Assembly (NCBI GenBank): GCA_014529385.2
Contig: CM043968.1
Span: 28,419,513 to 28,483,512, forward strand
Direction: 5' to 3'
DNA from: Adiantum capillus-veneris
Taxonomy: Eukaryota; Streptophyta; Polypodiopsida; Polypodiales; Pteridaceae
Length of the DNA stretch: 64,000 bases
Below the pieces are notes generated by a model that was not told the DNA's origin, did no database searches, and saw only the letters and a program-made list of their open reading frames with translations. The translations under genes were made by a program, and so were the position numbers. Position 1 is the first letter of the stretch. Each line of letters starts with the position of its first letter. This document shows, piece after piece, positions 47,831 to 60,003 of the stretch.

Positions 47831-47950
47831 GGGAGATGGAACTGGCCGCTGTTGTGCCCACCTCTGTATCTTGCTTTTCATACGTTTTTCCCACACCGTG
47901 TGAAGCCGTTGCATAAGTTTAAAAAATGGGTTGTATGTCTGTATCCGTCC

Positions 47951-48287
47951 TTATCCCTTCAACATGCCGCACCGATGCGGAAGGGCAAGCAGTAGAGTCT
48001 GAATCCTTGTGAGATAATGTCTCATAAAAAAAACCAGAATCTATTTACCCGTTCTTGGCCCTTTAGCATGTTGCGCCGGCACGGAAGGGCAAGCAGTAGA
48101 GTCCAAAGCCTTGTGAGAATATCATTTCTCATTTTAAAAAAATCGTATGTTCTTGGCCCTTCAACATGCCGCACCGGTGTAGAAGGGCAAGCAACACAGT
48201 TCAAAGACTTGTGAGATCATTTCTCATAAAAAAAACCATAGACTCGTTTACCCGTTCTTGGCCCGTCAACATACAGCGTCGGCACAT
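47951..48287. repeat. About 100-bp tandem repeat, 3.5 units
   Basis: Units start near 47951, 48056, 48153 and 48258. Each holds CCCTTCAACATGCCGC-like sequence and, in the first three, GAAGGGCAAGCA, which can pair into a short stem, followed by CTTGTGAGA and poly-A-rich DNA. Confidence 0.85.
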
Positions 48288-48396
48288 AATATATTACAAT
48301 AGAGTCATCACAGATTGAAATGTTATCTCAAGAGGAAATCGACCCATTATGTACATAGCTAATACTAAACAAACAACCTTGCACAAATAAATTCTG

Positions 48397-48421
48397 CCCC
48401 CCCCCCCCCCCCCCCCCCCCC
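48397..48421. repeat. Poly-C run
   Basis: 25 consecutive C. Confidence 0.97.
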
Positions 48422-49095
48422 ATATATCACTCAGCTATACTGACAGCAAAGTTGGGCCGACAAGCCCACATGTGTGACCTTGTGCTGATCGTCGCGTCCA
48501 TCTTTCTCCACCATCGGTGCTCTACCTTCCCTTGAAAAAAAACCCCACCCGGTGTTTAGCAATGGCTAAGAAACTCAGTGTAATCAACTCTGCATGCATT
48601 ACAGTTTCAGTGCGAATGTAATTAAGAAGGCTAGATCCATGGATTGTGATGCAAGAGCTACCGATTGCATGTCCACTGCAGATGATTTGGCAGGCTCGAA
48701 TTGTAACTGCAGGCTTGCTCGGACGGACACTATTCTCCAAGCCGGGGCCCCAGGGCTAGAAAAATGCATTTTCCCTAACCAAAGGAAATAAGGGAAAACT
48801 TCAAATATTTCCGGTTTTATAGTCAAAATTTGAAGCTTTAGCTGATATTTTCACTGAAACTTGTGTATATTTCCTGGTTTTCTTCAAGGCAAGCTCAAAA
48901 TTTAACCAAGATTTTACGATTTTAGCTGGCTACAACACATTGGACAACGATTTTTTTCCTAACATTGCATTTTCCCTTTAAAATGTATCTTTCGAAGTTC
49001 AAACCAGGATCTCGAGGGTCCCTTGTTTGATGTAACTTTAGTAGTGTCCTTCCTGATTGCAGACTTGGTTCTAGCTCCTCCAACTGCACTACGCA
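48422..49095. other. No gene seen
   Basis: Short open stretches only, no recognised motif. Confidence 0.4.
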
Positions 49096-49197
49096 TGTAA
49101 TGGGAATGGCCTATGAACTTTGAGAGCAGCGAAATTAGGAAATTAGATTAAGCACTTTTGTGAGATTACTTTGTGAGCTTAATTGATGGTAGCAACA
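49096..49197 (-). repeat. Family-A LTR, copy 3, cut by insertion
   Basis: Begins TGTAATGGGAATGGCC and follows copies 1 and 2 to GATGGTAGCAACA, where the minus-strand LTR at 49198 starts. The remainder should lie to the right of that element, beyond this window. Confidence 0.8.
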
Positions 49198-50274
49198 TGT
49201 TGGCGGATACACCGCGACGGACGCCAGCATAGTGAGAACTCACCTAACATATAATTTCAACTGAGGACAGAGCTCGACTCGTAGGCGCGTGGAAGAAGGC
49301 AAAGGGTGTCAACCTCCACTCGACCAACTAATGACTACTTCCTACAGAGATATCAAATCTACATGCCATCGGTTCTGTGAATGTGAGAGTCTCCTATGAT
49401 GCTACCGCAAGCCAAAATCCCACTAGACGTTCTCAAAACGTTACGAAACTTGAGGGATATCCTATCAACACCAATAGGCCACTCTCCCTAAGGTCCGTGA
49501 CCCAAAACCCTACCCAAAAACACCCGGTGCAGAATCACGTAGGATGTCTGACAGGTTTTTGCAGGTCGACATTTTCAAAAACTAAGATGCCTAATGAGTA
49601 TCTCTACTCACTCTGATCATGTGGATATGCTAAAATGCAAAAACCGACAATGTTTACTCACCGAAACTCCAAAAGTAGCTCGTGGGTGAATGTGTCAAAA
49701 CACAGACGAACGCGCGTGATGTAAGCATCAACGCATAGCTCTCCTCGTGGGCAACATGCTACTGCTCTTCGTTTGCAATTCCGACCACCGTAGCTCTTGT
49801 AGCACACACACACACACTCTCTCACTCTCTCATAGTCTCCCAGTCCACACAGAAGATAAGATTATTAGAAGTCCCCTTACAAAGCTTTAGGTTTTGGTTT
49901 ATATACTAAGCCTTAGAAAACCTAATGTCCGGCCAAAATGACCTGATTTGTCCCTAGGCTTCTATAGAGCTTAATTACAACACCGTGAGCTGGCTTTGCT
50001 CATCCAACAAGCATCTGCGGCCAAAATACAATTGCCGACTTAAAATATGAAGTTCCTGTAAACATTACAAAAGTGGTCGTAATGGCTCAAAATAATAATA
50101 ACGGGATATTAGATGATTTCCATGAGCTTGTATCTTCACATTACAGCATCCATCTTCATCTTCATCACTTCATCAGCATCTTCATATGGAATCTTTAGAG
50201 AATCTTTGAGGAATCTTTGAGGAATCTTCATGGAATACTTGTGGAAGCGTTGTTGAAAGGTTGGCCTGTCAACA
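49198..50274 (-). repeat. 3' LTR, 1,077 bp
   Basis: The minus strand starts TGTTGACAGG after a purine tract and ends GTATCCGCCAACA. A TATA-like AGTATATAAACC lies near 49898-49909. The last about 550 bases are homologous to 22930-23482. It includes the half-palindrome AGACATCCTACGTGATT near 49536-49552. Confidence 0.88.
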
Positions 50275-50295
50275 CTCTCCCCCTCTGAATTCTTG
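50275..50295 (-). other. Polypurine tract
   Basis: The minus strand reads AGAGGGGGAGAG directly before the LTR. Confidence 0.85.
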
Positions 50296-51401
50296 TCGTC
50301 CCCGACAAGACCCTATGTCTGCAGTGCCCTTGACGAGTGCTTCATGTTTTGGTGTTGGTTGAAGCTTTTGTTGTTGCAGTTGCTTCTACTAGATGCTTTG
50401 TATGTTGTAGAGTTACCATTTTCTTGTACATGTAGTGCAATAGAAGCCCTAACTGTCCCCCTCCGATTTGTTGTTGTATCGTGAATAGGTTGAGTGAGGT
50501 TTGTTGTTGCAGCAAGTCTTTATCTTGGCAGCTCTGTATTGTTTGTCCTTTGGGTATCATCCTACATGTGTACCTGTAAACTTGAAGCCTTTTTGAATTT
50601 TTTCTGGGCCGCTCCCCTTTGATTTTCTAGTTGATGAGCATGTAGTTGTTTGGGGATGTCGTTGGTCTGCTTTTCTGTGTTGATATAAATTTAATATAGT
50701 AAAAATAAAATATGGCGTATATTACAAAATGAAGGTCTTGGATACCTGGATAGGACTAAAGGGAAAAACCCAGTGGGAAAAAAATGCCTTTTAGTCACAA
50801 TTAAATGTAAGGCTATATGTACTTATGTTTTGATGTAACCCACTTTTGTTGAGTTAAAGTACTTATGGCCGAATGGCTACTATTATTGACTGGATATACA
50901 TTGGATAAGTGTTAGTAGCTTGAAGTCAGAGTCGTTCTTGTTGAGCAAATGCTTATGAAACCTGTTACCGCTTCGTCATCGTCATTTTGTTGTGTAAGTG
51001 CATGGATGGAACACAAATCGTGTCAAATGCAAATGTCCAATGATGGGACATTATATATGCTTGCACAAATAGATACATGGGAAACAATATTTTGTGCGAG
51101 AAGAGTTTGAATCGGTGCTTCCAGGAGTGAATGTAGCTAGAGAAGCAAAAATATATTTGACTTCAAGAGCTACCGCTACTCACAAGAAGGGTTGTTGATG
51201 CTCGAGGTTTTTTCACTCTCCTCACTGTGTACATGTGCGTGAGTGTTTTGTAGATTACTCCGCCTCTCCACCAAATAAAATTGTTAGACTTTGACTCTTC
51301 TGCTGACCTATCCAGCATGAGCGACTCAATTTTACAATATGTTCAACTCTTCCAGCTTGAGCTATAATCTAAATATCTAGACTCATAGACCACGAAAAAT
51401 A
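50296..51401 (-). other. 3' non-coding part of the minus-strand element
   Basis: No coding sense recognised between the W-x-P-K region and the purine tract. Confidence 0.5.
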
Positions 51402-52460
51402 TTAAGACATGAAGCTTTGGTCTGATTCTTGCTCATTTAGTGGCTTTGCTGCCCGACTCTTGACTCTTATGCCATGATTTTTATGGCGACTTGACTTACT
51501 CTCGGGAGCTTTCGACCAAGAATAGGTTTTGAAATTCAAAACTCCCATCCTTGAAGAGAGGATGAGTGTAAAGGACCATACTGGCAATATTGGTTTCTTT
51601 TGCCATACCTGGGTGACCTTGGTTGTCAAAATTTCTTTTTGTTGTTGTTGGTCCCTTGGTTGAGAAGATTGGCTCGCTCCATTCTCCGTAACACTTTGTC
51701 TATCATGTCTTGACATTTCTTGAGAGCTAGAGATGACTTCAATCTAGTTTGGTATGTGTTGTTCTTTTGGCACCCATTTGTATCTGCATCGTGTGATTAT
51801 CGTGTCTTTGCAAATATCCTTTGCCTTGACTGTGACATTGTCCTTGATTTTGCCTTCCGTGAAATTGCGATTATTTTCAAGCTGAAGTCGTCTGATTGAA
51901 GAATGTTTACCTGGCATCTTTGGTAGCCAGATTCTCCGATTTCCTTGATAGTAACCTTGTGCTTGAAGAATTGTAGATGGAACTTCCCATGATGTTTTTT
52001 ATGTCGTATTGAGATGTACAAGAGTGCCATTTTTGGGATTATTTATCGATGAAGTCCTATGTTGGTAAGAAGGCCAGCTGGATTTGAAATTTCCTGCGTA
52101 CCTTTGGCGAGCCTTGTTGGTTGGTCTCCTTTGGCGATATAAATATGAGCTTTGTTGCCTTGGGGGACGCTTGTTGAAACCTTTATCCACCACATAAACC
52201 GAGGTCTGTGGTTTTGGTAACCAAAGTTTCTTTTGACCCTCATAATAGCCTTGCTCTACTAAGCTGTAGTGGGAGGCTATCCATCCCATGTGTTTACCTT
52301 TTTTCAATTGGCTAGGATCATTTACCCATATTGGGTCCTTGAACTTTATTTCTTCAGCTTTAATGTAGACCTTTGAAAACCTTTGGCGGTGGTGATCTCG
52401 CTGTGTAGGGTATTTCGGTTGAAAGATTTTCTTTGGAGTCTGCCTTTCATGTGGAAGCAT
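51402..52460 (-). pseudogene. W-x-P-K repeat tail, unknown function
   Basis: Minus-strand frames with breaks at about 51999, 51797 and 51720. Motifs recur: LWLPKP near 52225, IWLPK near 51930, KWVPK near 51775, VWQKK near 51605. The rest is basic and Gln/Ser-rich. The same type of tail closes the element at 8642-9361. Confidence 0.5.
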
Positions 52461-52535
52461 GTGGTCAGTTGATATAGAAGCTCTGTCTTGAACTTTTCTG
52501 GGTTGGATTGAAGACTCTGATATAAGGGGTTGCTT

Positions 52536-53018
52536 CTATTGGTAGGACATTTGTGGGCTCATTTTGGCTTTGCCTTTGTCTGCAACTGATAATCTTGGAG
52601 CGGTTGTAGGCTGGCTTTCTGGAGAGCTAGTCGTGATGACCATCATTGAAAATTCAGGTTCTTCTGCAAATGTTTTTGCCCAGTGCTTGGACAAAATCAA
52701 ATGTATACTCATTTTGGAAGAATCCACTACTAGGAATTTGTCTTTAACTATCTTTGACCGTAGTTTAAGGGTAGCTTCTGCAATCCCCAAACGTGTGCCT
52801 TTAACTCCATTTGATAGGGATACCTGTACCTGAATTTCATACAATTCTAGCTTATCTAGAAGTAAGCACAACCCATAAGACATGACATTAGTCATGGCAA
52901 TGCAATCTATCTCTGCTGTGAAATTGAATTTCAATTTCTCATGCACATCCAACGAGAATTTATTCTTCTTGTTGGCTGCCAAGTAACTGATGTCCTCTTT
53001 TCTTTTGGTACTTGTCAT
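52536..53018 (-). pseudogene. Degenerate retropepsin-like domain
   Basis: Residues about 30-130 follow the pattern of the post-integrase domain at 8300-8641: a catalytic-loop segment read as IDCIAMTNVMS, then beta-type strands, then LILSKHW in place of the usual ILG-x-P/HW. The DSG triad is DCI here, so catalysis should be lost. Downstream a Ser/Pro/Thr-rich linker leads to the W-x-P-K tail. The call rests on fold pattern and position. Confidence 0.55.
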
Positions 53019-53569
53019 CCTCTTGTATGTTGAACTTCTTTGTCATTTGACTGGTTGTAGAATTCCCCAAGTGCTTACTATCTTTTGATCTATAGCTTTG
53101 GGGAAGGTCTATAGCCTGAGCTGCTTGTTGGTCTTCATTGCTAGTTTTTGACTGTGACGCCTTGATTCTTGATTTTAGAAGCTCTCTGTCACTATTTACT
53201 TCTTCTAGCACTTGAAGGTCATTTAATGGTGACTTTTATTCTTGGAAATATTTTTGAAGCTTGTGTAGCAGGATTTTGAGGTTGACTCTCTTCTTCTGAT
53301 GCAATGGTCGCCGTGGCCTTTGGTTCCCATTGTTCCATGGGTTTTTGTAGAGTCTCTTCTCGAAAATATTCATTCATATTCTGCATTGCTTGTCCTTGGT
53401 AGTCAATTTTGGAGTTGGTCATTTCCCTTTCTTCTCTGGGTTCTAAAACTTTAGCCACATCTTCTTTTAGCTTCTTTTGCTCTTTGATTTCTTCAATTAT
53501 CCTTGTAGAGTCTACAGTAGAGGAATTCTCTTGTAGAATTTCAGCTTCATCCATTGATTCAACTTGCAT
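52960..53569 (-). pseudogene. Charged linker, probable coiled coil
   Basis: Two minus-strand frames (53569-53219 and 53211-52960), rich in Glu, Lys, Gln and Ser, with heptad-like stretches; no family recognised. They join the knuckle region to the retropepsin-like domain. Confidence 0.45.
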
Positions 53570-53578
53570 TTCTTTGTC

Positions 53579-54262
53579 TCATGAGGTGACACTAAGTTTT
53601 GTTGTTACCTCTGCCACCTCTTCTTGGGTTTGCTTACCATCTTCAAAATCTTGGCTTCTTTTGCTCTCGAACCTTGAACTGCGAGCTTCATCTTCATCAC
53701 CTTGTAGATGCTTTGACTTGTCCTCAATGAGGTTCTTTAAGCGATCTTGAATCAGCTGATTCAATTGATCTTTTTTGACAGCCTGGTTCTCTATGATAAT
53801 GTTGTTGACACCCTTGACTTCAAGCAACTGTGTCTTGAACCTATTTTTTGTGCTCTGCGACAAGATCTGATTCTTTTTTGGAGATCTCGTTGGGGATTCT
53901 TGCTTTCGTTCCCTTGTTGTGACTGTCTGAACTTTGCTTTTGGCTTGTTGCCTCTTCTTTTCCATGTAGAGCTTTGCTGGGCAGTCCTTCACTAAATGAC
54001 CAATGGCACATTGGTTGCAATATGTCACTATCTCAACATGTGCACCCTTTGGACGAGTCAGCTCTCCATAATACTGCTGATAATGGTTTCCTGTGGTATC
54101 TAGATACATATATGACCTCTTCTTTGCATGCATGAACCTGCAGATTACGACTGACTTAGGTGTATCCACTAGCTTCGTCTCTTTATCCCTCATCATCTTG
54201 TCCTTGAGAAGCTGAAAATAGCTTCCATTATTGCTTGCATACAAAATCAAATCACTATCCAT
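53579..54262 (-). pseudogene. Accessory module copy 3 and CCHC zinc knuckle
   Basis: About residues 30-70 contain the third module copy (SYMYLDTTGNHYQQYYG). A single zinc knuckle C-x2-C-x3-H-x4-C (CNQCAIGHLVKDC) follows near residues 85-97, with the same short spacing as the knuckle at 2216-2254. A long charged helix-forming tail follows. Ends at TGA. Confidence 0.65.
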
Positions 54263-54466
54263 GCTTTCTAGCAGTTATAATGCTAATTCTTCCATCAATA
54301 TGTGGTCTTTGACGTGGGCCTTCTGCATAGCCTTAGGGCTATGTTTCCGAGCACGATCAAATCACTATCCATGCTTTCTAGCAGTCGTAATGCTAATTCT
54401 TCCATCAGCATATGGTCTTTGACGTGGGGCTTCTGCATAGCCTTAGGGCTATGTTTTCGAGTTGAT
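54246..54466. repeat. About 111-bp tandem duplication
   Basis: Two adjacent near-identical copies beginning CAAATCACTATCCATGC (54246 and 54357), inside the coding region. Confidence 0.9.
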
Positions 54467-54882
54467 TTTGGCGAGGTTTGCACCGAGGGTGAAGATCGAA
54501 CCGAATCTTTGTTTTTCGTTTCCCTGGATGGTGCTTTTGGACGGGGTCCAAGTATGTGACTTACAGGTTGCCCACAAATACTAAACTCATCCATATTTTT
54601 CACATCGGCTATTTCATAGTGCCTACCGTATTTGTCGACCACAATGACATCTTGACCTATTGGGTTCACATATTTAAACCAATATAACTTTTTCATTTTA
54701 CTTAATTCTCTAGGTTTGGGATCTAAGCATATGTAGTATGTGGTAGACTTTGTCTCAAAATTCCAAAATTTGTATAATCCCACATCCTCTTGATCTAAGT
54801 CAACCATATATAGCTCGCCTGACCTTCTACATTTGGCATTGTGAATTTCCGGTGATCTCTCCTCCGGCTCGGCATCTTCCAA
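54295..54882 (-). pseudogene. Accessory module copy 2
   Basis: About residues 15-105 carry the best-preserved copy: YMVDLD, then YYICLDPKPRELSK, LYWFKYV, and VIVVDKYGRHYE. It aligns with the + strand copy at about 250-490. The C-terminal part is a basic, Ser/Pro-rich linker that includes the tandem duplication. Confidence 0.65.
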
Positions 54883-54900
54883 TGCTTCTTGAAATTCGAC

Positions 54901-55305
54901 TTAGGCTCTTGAAAACGACACTGCTTCTTGTAAAACTGGACTTCTTAATCCCACTCTAGAAGAGATAGGGTCTCTTTGTTGAGTTTGAACTCCCCCCATC
55001 CGAGAGGGTTCCATATCTGATGTTCGCATCTGTTTAATGCCTGATGATATGACTTGTTGTGCTCTGTTAAGTAGCTCTTGAGACCGAGCTAGTTCTTTTT
55101 GAAGTTGTGCTATCTTCATAGCTGGTACTTCTGACATATTCCCTGTTTGTGCAATTTGGTGTGTTTGTGCTTTGTCTTGTGTTGGTATGGCGCACGAGAC
55201 TTGTGCCGTGTCTTCCCATGTTGTGCCTTGTGTTGTGCCACGCATTTGTGCAGTGACAGCTGTAGTTGTTAACTCTTCTAGCTGCGTATCAAGAGGTAAA
55301 GCCAT
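54901..55305 (-). pseudogene. Gln/Thr-rich linker with short coiled coil
   Basis: 134 residues, rich in Thr, Gln and Ala, with a heptad-like stretch (IAQLQKELARSQELLNRAQQ). No family recognised. It lies between module copies 1 and 2. Confidence 0.4.
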
Positions 55306-55389
55306 GACTAGATGATAAACATTACCACCTTCAGATTTGTAGTCTTCTCCTCTTGATCCAAATATTTCAGCTGCAAAATATTGGTTACT

Positions 55390-55746
55390 CTATGCAGGAA
55401 CTTCATGATTTGTGGCAGCTTTGTAGTAGCGACCGTCCTCATCTACATAGAGGGTACCAATTTGCCGTTTCCCATCTTGAGCTTTGTACAAAAAAATACT
55501 TGGAGGATATGCATAGAGTTCTGTAAGTTGATCCTTGTACAACATTTCTATCTCATTGTCGATGTATTTTTCGTGCCTGATGTAAATTGATCCCAGACAA
55601 TCTTCCATGAAATCTAGATGTGGGTGTAGTACATTCTTCGCTATTTCAACTTCCACATATTGAGATGTCCAAGTTTCCTCTGTCTCTTTCTTTGTCTTAA
55701 TTCCGATTGACATCCTCATAGCATGGCAGTCCTTTGTAGTGGCCAA
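55390..55746 (-). pseudogene. Accessory module copy 1
   Basis: About residues 50-115 read as SIYIRHEKY, then PSIFLYKAQDG, then TLYVDEDGRYYKAA, the same pattern as copy 2. It ends at TAG 55390-55392. The coding start upstream is unclear. Confidence 0.6.
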
Positions 55747-57562
55747 TCAGATAGATCCAAATTTGCTCTCTTGTAATTTTTGTGGATGTACTTGAAGCTT
55801 CGTCTCGCGGCTGGTCTGATTCCTTTGAGACACCATTGCTTTCGTCTTGAATCCCTTGTTGTACCTGTTTAGTGATAGCTCTAATTGCTTGCCTCAGTGC
55901 TAATAAAAATTATTAGCACCCTTGTGTCGGTCTTTTTCGCTTGAGGTCCTTCAGCTTTTGTGGATGCCTTAATCTCTGAGTTTTCTGAACTAGGCTTTGC
56001 TTGCACTGCTTGAACTTCTTAGCTCCCTTGCTTGCCAAGGCTGATACTGAATTTTCTGCCTGCTTGCTTTGCCTAGAGCTTTTCAGCAGGGCTCGATTTA
56101 TTGGAAGCACTATGATAAGTTATGCAACTTACCACTATACTGCAACAACTGCTCCCTTCATAGCGATTCTTGAGTCGAGCTAACCTGTGTTCACTTTAGC
56201 ACACAATCTGCAAAATTCTATTTAGCTGGCAAACTTTTTCACAATAAATGTAAAAAATCTTGATGTGCCTTTGACGGCCTCACTTGTTCCGTGAGCTTGG
56301 AAGTGACTTTCAAGTTCGCTTTTAGCTGCTAAACTTAAGCTAGCACAAGAGAACTATGCACAAGTTGCAGTGATTTGCTAGCAAAAATCTTGTGTTAAAG
56401 TTCTCCAAAACTTGCGACTATTGTTGCAAAATCAAGAGTCCTTGTGTATGGTCTTACTGCTACCAGATTTGTGTATGGACGCTCAAATTTTACACTAGGC
56501 TGTAGTTAACTTTTACACCTTCCCGTGGGTGACCAATGGTTTGCCCAAAAGATAATTTCAATCTGCTAACTTAGCAGTCTTTAATGGTCAATTAGAAGGC
56601 CTACATACCAAATCTGGTTTCAAATTTCGGCTTCCCGATGATGAAAATCTCACATGCACTCGTGTCCACTCTAGGTCGGTTTGAGTGCCTGGGTTGACTC
56701 TAGCCGATGACCTCACTTATGGCTCACTAGACCCTCTCCTAGGGAAAAGTCAAAACTATGTTCAAAACCGTGACCGTTTTCTCACAATTCTTTTTGAACT
56801 GTCGGTTTTAGACACACCTGACTTTCGAATGCATTTTGAGGCCTTAAAAGACGTTTGTTTCAAAGTTGACCTAAATGGTTTCCAAAGTCATACACTTAGT
56901 TCAAGTTTTGCTCTAAGATTTGTAGTGTCGCTCTCAGGCTACGTTTTGATATAAAAACTTTTCCAATCCAGTAGCGTTTGTGAAAGTTATGGCCAAAATA
57001 GTGAAATGCAGTTTAGAATGGTCAAAATGAGTCCAAATTCATTTTTAAAAGAAGATTTGGGATCTCTGTGACACTGTGAACACCCCTGTATGGTCAAAAT
57101 TACAGTTGGACCCTAAAACTGGCCTAGAGACATCCTACGGGTAGGATGTCTTTTTGCTCAGAATTGAATAAAATTTGGTCCAGAGACTCCCCTTGGGTCT
57201 AGCAACACAGTGATATGCTCTGAAATTCAATTAGATGTAAAAATAATCCAAAATGGCTCTTCCAAGCACAATCTTTCCAAAAACGCTAAAGTCCACTTCA
57301 CCCTAGTTTAAGTGTCCAAATGAGATGAAACTTGGTAGACACCCTTAGAAACACTTTTAGAACATGTGTATGAAGTTAGCTTATGGTTTAGGTCTCTCAA
57401 TCACTCCCCAACATCAAATGGGTAGGATGTCTGGTACTCACCATCTTTTGCCTTTTTGAAGCCGAAATAAGGTCAAACTCCTCGTTTCAAGGTGTCCATA
57501 GGGTAAAACCCACCCAATGAACAATCTGGCAACCTTAGAATTGTCAAAATCCTGCCCAAAAT
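55747..57562 (-). other. Leader of the minus-strand element
   Basis: Apart from short open stretches near 55900-56180 and 56685-56954, non-coding. Palindromes lie at 57128-57151 (one central mismatch) and 57411-57432 (half degraded), about 283 bp apart. Continues at 63029 after the inserted long-TIR element. Confidence 0.7.
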
Positions 57563-57974
57563 CATTAGGAGAAATATGAACCTTGCATGGGCCTTGTAAG
57601 CAATCCTAATTTTTAGGGATTAAGGCTAATGTTGTGTAGGGTTAAGGGGACAAGGGCATTCAAGAAGCTAGTTTTGAGTAGACTTTTCTAGCCTTTTTTT
57701 TAGACACATGTAGGATGTGGACCGAAGAGGTCACTTTCTCTCTCTAGCTTTTGGAAAGTGAAGGGAGTAAAGGGGTGTGGCCACATCAGCAAAAACGTGG
57801 GTCACTAAGAGCCAAAATTTGACTTTTTTTCAAAAAAGTTATTTTTACTTATTTTTGACTTAAAATTCCCTCCCAACATATATACACATCAAAAAATCAT
57901 TTTTTGACATTTTTTTAAACCTACAAACACTAAAAGTCCACTTTTTCAAAAAAAAAAAACCCCAAAAAAAAAAA

Positions 57975-58215
57975 ACCTTTGTTCTCTCCTCCTCCTTCCT
58001 CCTCTCTCCCTCTCCTCTCCCTCCCTACCCCCTTCTCTCCTCCTCCTCCCCTCTCTCTCCCTCTCCCCCCTCTGCCCCCTTCTCTCCTCCCATGTTCCTC
58101 TCCTCCCCTCCCTACCCCCTTCTCTCCTCCTCCTCCCCTCTCTCTCCCTCTCCCCCTCTGCCCCTTCTCTCCTCCCATGTTCCTCCCTCTCCCTCCCCCC
58201 TCTTTCTTTTCATTC
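57975..58215. repeat. CT-rich low-complexity tract
   Basis: CTCCTCCTCC and CTCTCCCTCTCC words with an internal duplication of about 100 bp (CTCCCTACCCCCTTCTCTCC twice). Confidence 0.85.
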
Positions 58216-60003
58216 TTTGCTTCCTCACGCAGCAACTGCCATGGTGCTCACGGACATCACAAATCGTATCCATCCACCACCATGTACTCCGCACAACAAA
58301 AGTGTACATATTGCTTGTCCGCGGTGTTTGCACCGAAGGCCGCACGTGAGAGTGAGCAGAGGTCATCCCAAGATCGTCATACTATCGGTGAGACGAATGT
58401 GTATGGTTCTTCAATATCTTGGGAGGGGAGAAGTAGGCTTGTTAGGCTATTGCAATTGGTTGTGTATGGGTGCAGGTGCTTCTTTGCATTCATGGATGCA
58501 CGAATGTCAAGCTCTTCAGCTCAAAACAGTGGCATTACAAGAAACAGTGGGTGCAGGTTAGAGAGGTCAAGTGTCACCACTTTTCCTCTAAAACAGCCTT
58601 CTTTGTTACATCTTGCAGGTAGGTGCTTCAAATCCATCCTTATTAGAGGTGGGTAATCTCATCCTAATGCAAGAATGGCTCAAGGAACTAGCATAACATG
58701 AAGCTTTTACGGTGGCACAAAGCTCTCCTCAAGCAATGTGGCTCCCACTACACCAAAAATCACTATGCTAACATGGAGAGATCCCTAGTAGGACAATACA
58801 ACAACTTTTCATCAGCAGCACACCCTTTCCTAACATGAGGGTACCCCCACCAGAGATATTTTTATATGATAGGTCACCCCATGAGCATACCATGTCATGG
58901 AATGGATGTAAGAACTATGACTGCACTACCCCTTGGAAGTTGTTCACGAATGTATGTTTATCAAAGTTAATGAGAAGAAGTTTGGACTTTTTTGTTTGTT
59001 GATGTGTAAGAGCACTCTTGGTCTACCATATTTTAGATTGTTTGATAAGTTAAATAAGATTTGTAGTCATTTAAAGTATCATTTTTTTATTGTAAGATTG
59101 TACATGAGAAAACATGATAAAGTACAAGAGATCTTGACAGAATAAACCTCGATGAGATTCCCACCATGCACTTGTGACACCATACCTCTCCTTGAACCCT
59201 TTGACTTCTATCGTTGTGGGGAGTCCAATGGGGGGCTATTTTCAAATTTTTAGCATAACTTTTTTTTGAAGGAAATTTTGGTTATTCTTAAGTTTATACA
59301 CAGTCTAGGAGTTCATTCTGATTGTTTTTCTTCAGTTTCAAATTTTGACCGAGTACACTCCTTGGAAGCCACTTTTGAAGGTGTTAGGACGAGATTTTGG
59401 GAAAGTTTTGTATGTAGGAAATACAGTCCTTAACACAATAAAAAACAATGGTTCTTTGAGTATTTTCAGATTCCATGGTTTTAATGCTTGTTGGAGCCCG
59501 TAGATTAAGAAAAAAGTAAAAAATGTATGTTTTACATCATTTTTAAATAAATTGTCAACTTGCACATTGATTTTTGGAGAATGCGAGCAAGATATGATTT
59601 TTTCTCATCACATGATGGTCGAAGAACGCGATGAGATGAACAAATTCATGTGAGACAAGCCCAGACAGATTCGGAGCCGATTGAAATCTAAAAGCTGTTG
59701 AAAACAACCGAAAAGTTCAACACTTTAAAAAAAAACTTAACACTTGAATCATGGCCATGCATAAAAAATATGCTCACACGATGAAGGAGGTACTTCAAAG
59801 CTATGGAAATCAGTATAAAATGCAAGCAATAGCGTTGGAGGCTATTCAAGAAGTTTTAGAGGCTCACATCATTTCAGATGACTTTGCAATGACAAAATGA
59901 TTAAGAGTTTTGTCTACTGTCTACATAGTGATTTGGCTTTTCGGTTTATCCATGTGTTTTAAGTTAAGTGGTTTTGGCCATGAAGAGTTAAATTTAAATC
60001 AAA
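58216..60003. other. Unassigned interior of the long-TIR element
   Basis: 58240-58660 has balanced composition and splice-like TGCAG and GGTAGG words, possibly a captured gene fragment; no family recognised. 58660-60003 shows nothing. Confidence 0.35.

Noticed and set aside
57930-58235. Gly/Arg/Glu-rich minus-strand open frame
   Set aside because: Translation of the CT-rich low-complexity tract.
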